NCBI GenBank assembly: GCA_030597965.1
Contig: JAUVQU010000086.1
Location: forward strand, 1-9,147
Source: Cellvibrionaceae bacterium
GTDB taxonomy: Bacteria > Pseudomonadota > Gammaproteobacteria > Pseudomonadales > Cellvibrionaceae
Direction: 5' to 3'
DNA length: 9,147 bases
In this document: positions 6,664 through 9,147 of the stretch, piece by piece
Layout of the letters: the number at the start of each line of letters is the position of its first letter
How positions within the stretch are numbered: the first letter of the stretch is position 1
Made by a program: the position numbers and the translations under genes
The notes under the pieces: model-generated
Seen by the model: the letters and a program-made list of their open reading frames with translations, nothing else
The model's database searches: none
Told to the model about the DNA's origin: nothing

Positions 6664-7167
6664 TTAAGTGCGACGTCTAAATAGCGGCGCTTTTTGATCA
6701 GCTGATGTTTGGTAGCCATCGCTAAAGTCGTTCAGTGACGCCAGTGATACGTTGAGGTCCACAGTGTCATCGGCGAAGCTGAAGGCGTTAACACCACAGC
6801 GCTTTAGATAGCACAGTTGATCGCGAATGATGGAGCCGGAAGCTCTCAATTCACCTTCGAAATTGTAGCGTTCACGTAACAGGCGAGCGGTAGAGAAGGC
6901 ACGGCCATCCATAAATCCTGAAAATCTCAGTGCGATCAGCGGCAGGGTGGCCGTATCAGCGGCCAATGTTTCGGCGAACTCATCAGGGGCTAACCATACG
7001 CCCACTTCTGTTTGGCGCTCACTTAATTGTGGCTTTTGTGCATTCCATACATTCAGAGGAACAATGATGTTACCGTCAGGACACTCGGTCGCTTCTGGGT
7101 TATCAGTTGCTTCTAGCAAGCGCCATATGTCGTCAATGACTTGGGCGTCTTTAATCAGCTTTGGCAT
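6664..7167 (-). CDS. DUF934 protein, probable accessory factor of sulfite reduction
   Basis: 167 residues from the ATG at 7167. The DUF934 family is typically encoded next to cysI/nirA-type sulfite or nitrite reductases in Pseudomonas and other proteobacteria; its biochemical role is not established as far as I know. The family core is clear: RFSGFMDGRAFSTARLLRER (residues 81-100), then EGELRASGSIIRDQLCYLKR (104-123) and CGVNAF. Cys119 and Cys124 bracket LKR. There is no signal peptide or membrane helix, so it is cytoplasmic. The frame stays open upstream to an ATG at 7245, but AAGGAG at 7175-7180 is placed 7 bases before the ATG at 7167, and MPKLIKD is a family-like N-terminus. The gene overlaps the end of cysI by 17 bases, so the two are likely translationally coupled. 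Family very likely; function inferred only from context. Confidence 0.9.
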   Translation of the reverse strand: MPKLIKDAQVIDDIWRLLEATDNPEATECPDGNIIVPLNVWNAQKPQLSERQTEVGVWLAPDEFAETLAADTATLPLIALRFSGFMDGRAFSTARLLRERYNFEGELRASGSIIRDQLCYLKRCGVNAFSFADDTVDLNVSLASLNDFSDGYQTSADQKAPLFRRRT

Positions 7168-8803
7168 AAACCTGCTCCTTAAATGGTGCCATACCAATAC
7201 GGCGGTATGTGTCGATGAATTGCTCGCCTTCAATACGCTTATCAACGTAAATGTCGACTAGGGTTTGTATGATCTGTGGGATTTCGTCAGCGCCAAAAGC
7301 TGGGCCTAATACTTTGCCTAGATTGGTGACTGTGCCGGAGTTACCACCCAGCTGAATTTGGTAGAATTCATCACCTTTTTTGTCGACACCCAAAATACCG
7401 ATATGACCGACGTGGTGGTGACCGCAGGCGTTCATGCATCCGGATATGTTCAGGTCGAGATTGCCTAGGTCATAGAGGTAATCCAGATCATCAAACTGAC
7501 GCTGAATTGCTTCTGCAATAGGAATGGACTTGGCATTAGCCAGTGAGCAGAAGTCGCCGCCTGGGCAGCAAATTAAGTCGGTTAATGTGCCGATATTGGG
7601 TGTGGCAAAACCCTTGGCTCTGGCCTTTTCCCAAAGGGCAAACAGATTGGACTGTTTGACATCAGCCATGACAATATTCTGTTCGTGGGTGGTACGTACC
7701 TCAGAGAAGCTGTATTCATCGGCCAGGTCAGCAATAGCTTCGAGCTGGCTAGAGGTGATGTCACCTGGCGCTACACCTGTGGGTTTTAGAGACAGGGTAA
7801 CTGCAGAGTAGCCTGAGATTCTGTGACTGCGTACATTGCGCTCTAACCATTTCCCGAACGCTGGGTATTCGTCACTTACATTACTCAAATCTGCATTGTT
7901 TAGAGGTTCGTACGCAGGCTCGGTAAAGAAGCCTTTGGCGTAATCAATTTCATCTTGAGTCAAGGTGCTTAAGCCACCTTTGATGTGGTTCCATTCTTCT
8001 TCAACTTTCGCTGCGAAGTTCTCAGGTCCCATGGCCTTCACAAGAATCTTGATGCGAGCCTTGTACTTGTTATCACGACGACCCAGTTGATTGTAGATAC
8101 GCAGGATGGCATCCAGATAACTCAGCAGGTCCTTTTCTGGAAGGAATTTACGAATGAGCGAACCAATAACAGGGGTGCGCCCCAGTCCGCCACCGACCAA
8201 TACAGTGAAGCCGACTTCACCAGCTTCATTCTTAGCCACTTGTAGGCCAATATCGTGGACACGGGTTGCAGCGCGGTCACTGTCTGCACCAGTTACAGCA
8301 ATTTTGAACTTACGTGGCAGGAAGGCAAACTCAGGGTGGAATGAAGACCACTGGCGAATGATTTCACAGTAGGGGCGTGGATCAACGATTTCGTCCGGGG
8401 CAATACCGGCAAACTGATCGCTTGTGGTGTTACGTAGGCAGCTACCACTTGATTGCGTGGCGTGCATTTCCACACTGGACAGCTCAGCAAGGATGTCTGG
8501 CACTTCGGCCAGTTCAGGCCAGTTGAATTGGATGTTTTGGCGTGTACTGACGTGAACGTAGCCTTTGTCGTATTTACGGGCGACATGAGCCAGTTTGCGC
8601 AACTGCGTTGTGTTGAGCATGCCGTAAGGTACATTGACACGTAGCATGGGGGCTAGTCGCTGTACATAAAGGCCGTTCTGAAGGCGCAGAGGCAGGAACT
8701 CTTCATCTTTGAGTTCGCCTGCTAGATAGCGCGCTGTTTGGCCGCGAAATTGAGCAATTCGTTCACCCAAAATCTTGTGGTCATGTTCGTCATAGTTGTA
8801 CAT
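7151..8803 (-). CDS. cysI: Sulfite reductase hemoprotein (beta subunit), siroheme/4Fe-4S
   Basis: 550-residue cytoplasmic enzyme of assimilatory sulfate reduction, catalysing the six-electron reduction of sulfite to sulfide. It has the doubled ferredoxin-like/siroheme layout of the family. YVHVSTRQNIQF (82-93) and LPRKFK (162-167) contain likely siroheme or sulfite contacts: Arg88, and Lys165/Lys167, which correspond to E. coli CysI Lys215/Lys217. CPGGDFC (Cys413, Cys419) and CMNAC (Cys456, Cys460) give the C-x5-C and C-x3-C ligands of the 4Fe-4S cluster that bridges to siroheme. The length fits the Pseudomonas-type CysI (about 550) and not the ~570-residue Enterobacteriaceae form. No cysJ flavoprotein gene is present, so the electron donor must come from elsewhere. 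The ATG at 8803 gives the family N-terminus MYNYDEHD, though the Shine-Dalgarno is poor (GGGTG 12 bases upstream). It is followed by the overlapping DUF934 gene. Nitrite reductase is a formal alternative; the partner gene favours sulfite. Confidence 0.95.
   Translation of the reverse strand: MYNYDEHDHKILGERIAQFRGQTARYLAGELKDEEFLPLRLQNGLYVQRLAPMLRVNVPYGMLNTTQLRKLAHVARKYDKGYVHVSTRQNIQFNWPELAEVPDILAELSSVEMHATQSSGSCLRNTTSDQFAGIAPDEIVDPRPYCEIIRQWSSFHPEFAFLPRKFKIAVTGADSDRAATRVHDIGLQVAKNEAGEVGFTVLVGGGLGRTPVIGSLIRKFLPEKDLLSYLDAILRIYNQLGRRDNKYKARIKILVKAMGPENFAAKVEEEWNHIKGGLSTLTQDEIDYAKGFFTEPAYEPLNNADLSNVSDEYPAFGKWLERNVRSHRISGYSAVTLSLKPTGVAPGDITSSQLEAIADLADEYSFSEVRTTHEQNIVMADVKQSNLFALWEKARAKGFATPNIGTLTDLICCPGGDFCSLANAKSIPIAEAIQRQFDDLDYLYDLGNLDLNISGCMNACGHHHVGHIGILGVDKKGDEFYQIQLGGNSGTVTNLGKVLGPAFGADEIPQIIQTLVDIYVDKRIEGEQFIDTYRRIGMAPFKEQVYAKAD
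7175..7180 (-). promoter_or_regulatory. Ribosome-binding site of the DUF934 gene inside cysI
   Basis: AAGGAG on the minus strand, encoding the Lys-Glu of the CysI C-terminus, lies 7 bases before the ATG at 7167. It decides between the 167-residue start and the longer open frame beginning at 7245. Confidence 0.85.
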
Positions 8804-9147
8804 GGAGTCAGTACACCCGCTTTGATTTAATGAGTCTTTGGTTTACCGTCGGCCGGCAAAAAATAAGGCGCGCATCATACAATATTTCGAGGGGTCTCGC
8901 GAGCTGCTGGCACGGCTTAGCTTCTATCTGGTTACGGGGAATTTAGGTTTGGTTAGCGGTTTTTCTGTTAAGGCAGGGACGGGGGTTTTCCAGTAAAGCG
9001 TCATAGAGCTAAAAATCTGTATAGGTTGGAATGGGTGCGATAAGCGGTTTTGGTTAAACTTGTGGAGGGTTGATTTCTTCGTAATACAGGGTTGGATGCC
9101 TGTGAAAAAAGTATTTATAGGGGAGGAGCATAGGGCCTTATTTAAAG
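8804..9147. other. Intergenic region upstream of cysI
   Basis: These 344 bases hold no gene I can support. On the minus strand there is a TATGAT -10-like hexamer at 8874-8879 and, just upstream, the inverted-repeat cluster CGAG-N4-CTCG-CGAG at 8888-8903. On the plus strand an ATG at 9096 opens a frame of 17 codons to the window edge, which could be the start of the next gene but is too short to judge. A minus-strand frame of about 70 codons (8932-9145) is open but has low-complexity, Pro/Thr/Lys-rich content and looks like chance. Confidence 0.6.
8874..8902 (-). promoter_or_regulatory. Candidate cysI promoter with weak -35
   Basis: TATGAT on the minus strand (8874-8879) matches the -10 consensus at five of six positions. 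The hexamer 17 bases upstream (TCGCGA, 8897-8902) does not resemble TTGACA, which would fit a promoter needing an activator such as CysB. Transcription would start near 8867, leaving a leader of about 64 bases. Confidence 0.35.

Noticed and set aside
7168..7245. Longer DUF934 product starting at ATG 7245
   Set aside because: The extra 26 residues are only the shadow of the cysI 3' end; AAGGAG and the family N-terminus point to 7167.
8932..9145. Minus-strand open frame of about 70 codons upstream of cysI, as the 3' end of a neighbouring gene
   Set aside because: The translation is Pro/Thr/Lys/Ser-rich without hydrophobic periodicity or known motifs, and looks like chance openness of AT-rich spacer.
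1..9147. Mobile element, defence island, CRISPR array or phage genes
   Set aside because: All recognisable genes are core metabolic, transport or regulatory genes, with no transposase, integrase, repeat array or terminal inverted repeats seen.

Overview
The window looks like chromosomal housekeeping DNA from a gammaproteobacterium of moderate GC, probably a marine Pseudomonadales/Cellvibrionales-type lineage. This rests on the protein set (NhaB, FimL, SohB, a short Pseudomonas-type CysI with a DUF934 partner) and on gene order. As I recall it, nhaB, fimL, a sohB-like protease gene, the DUF934 gene and cysI also lie within one chromosomal neighbourhood in Pseudomonas aeruginosa. I see no mobile elements, rRNA, tRNA, CRISPR array or prophage genes.

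Layout. Positions 1-1383 (minus) hold the N-terminal ~90% of the Na+/H+ antiporter NhaB, cut by the left edge. A 312-base divergent spacer follows. Next is a plus-strand cluster, probably one operon: fimL (1696-3420, TTG start), a two-helix membrane protein of unknown function (3428-4075), and the S49 peptidase gene sohB (start best placed at TTG 4109, end 5221). It ends in a bidirectional terminator at 5245-5271. Convergent to it is a CPA2-type cation/proton antiporter gene without a regulatory RCK domain (5298-6464, minus), with its own promoter candidate. A strong hairpin terminator (6610-6652) separates it from the sulfite-reduction pair on the minus strand, cysI (7151-8803) and a DUF934 gene (start corrected to 7167, end 6664), whose ends overlap by 17 bases. 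The last 344 bases are the cysI upstream region, with no gene I can support.

How the genes work together. cysI and the DUF934 gene form a sulfur-assimilation unit; no flavoprotein subunit (CysJ) is visible here, as expected for this CysI type. FimL belongs to the ChpA-derived regulators of type IV pili and cAMP. SohB is an inner-membrane serine peptidase, and the small membrane protein between them may work with either, though nothing proves it. The two antiporters are independent ion and pH homeostasis functions.

No spectacular new system is visible. The most interesting points are the FimL homologue, whose C-terminal Hpt-like module keeps a canonical phosphotransfer histidine motif while the N-terminal one has lysine; the uncharacterised protein between fimL and sohB; and the 12-base tandem duplication that forms the sohB translation start. 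Comparisons with named homologues are from memory and not from a search.
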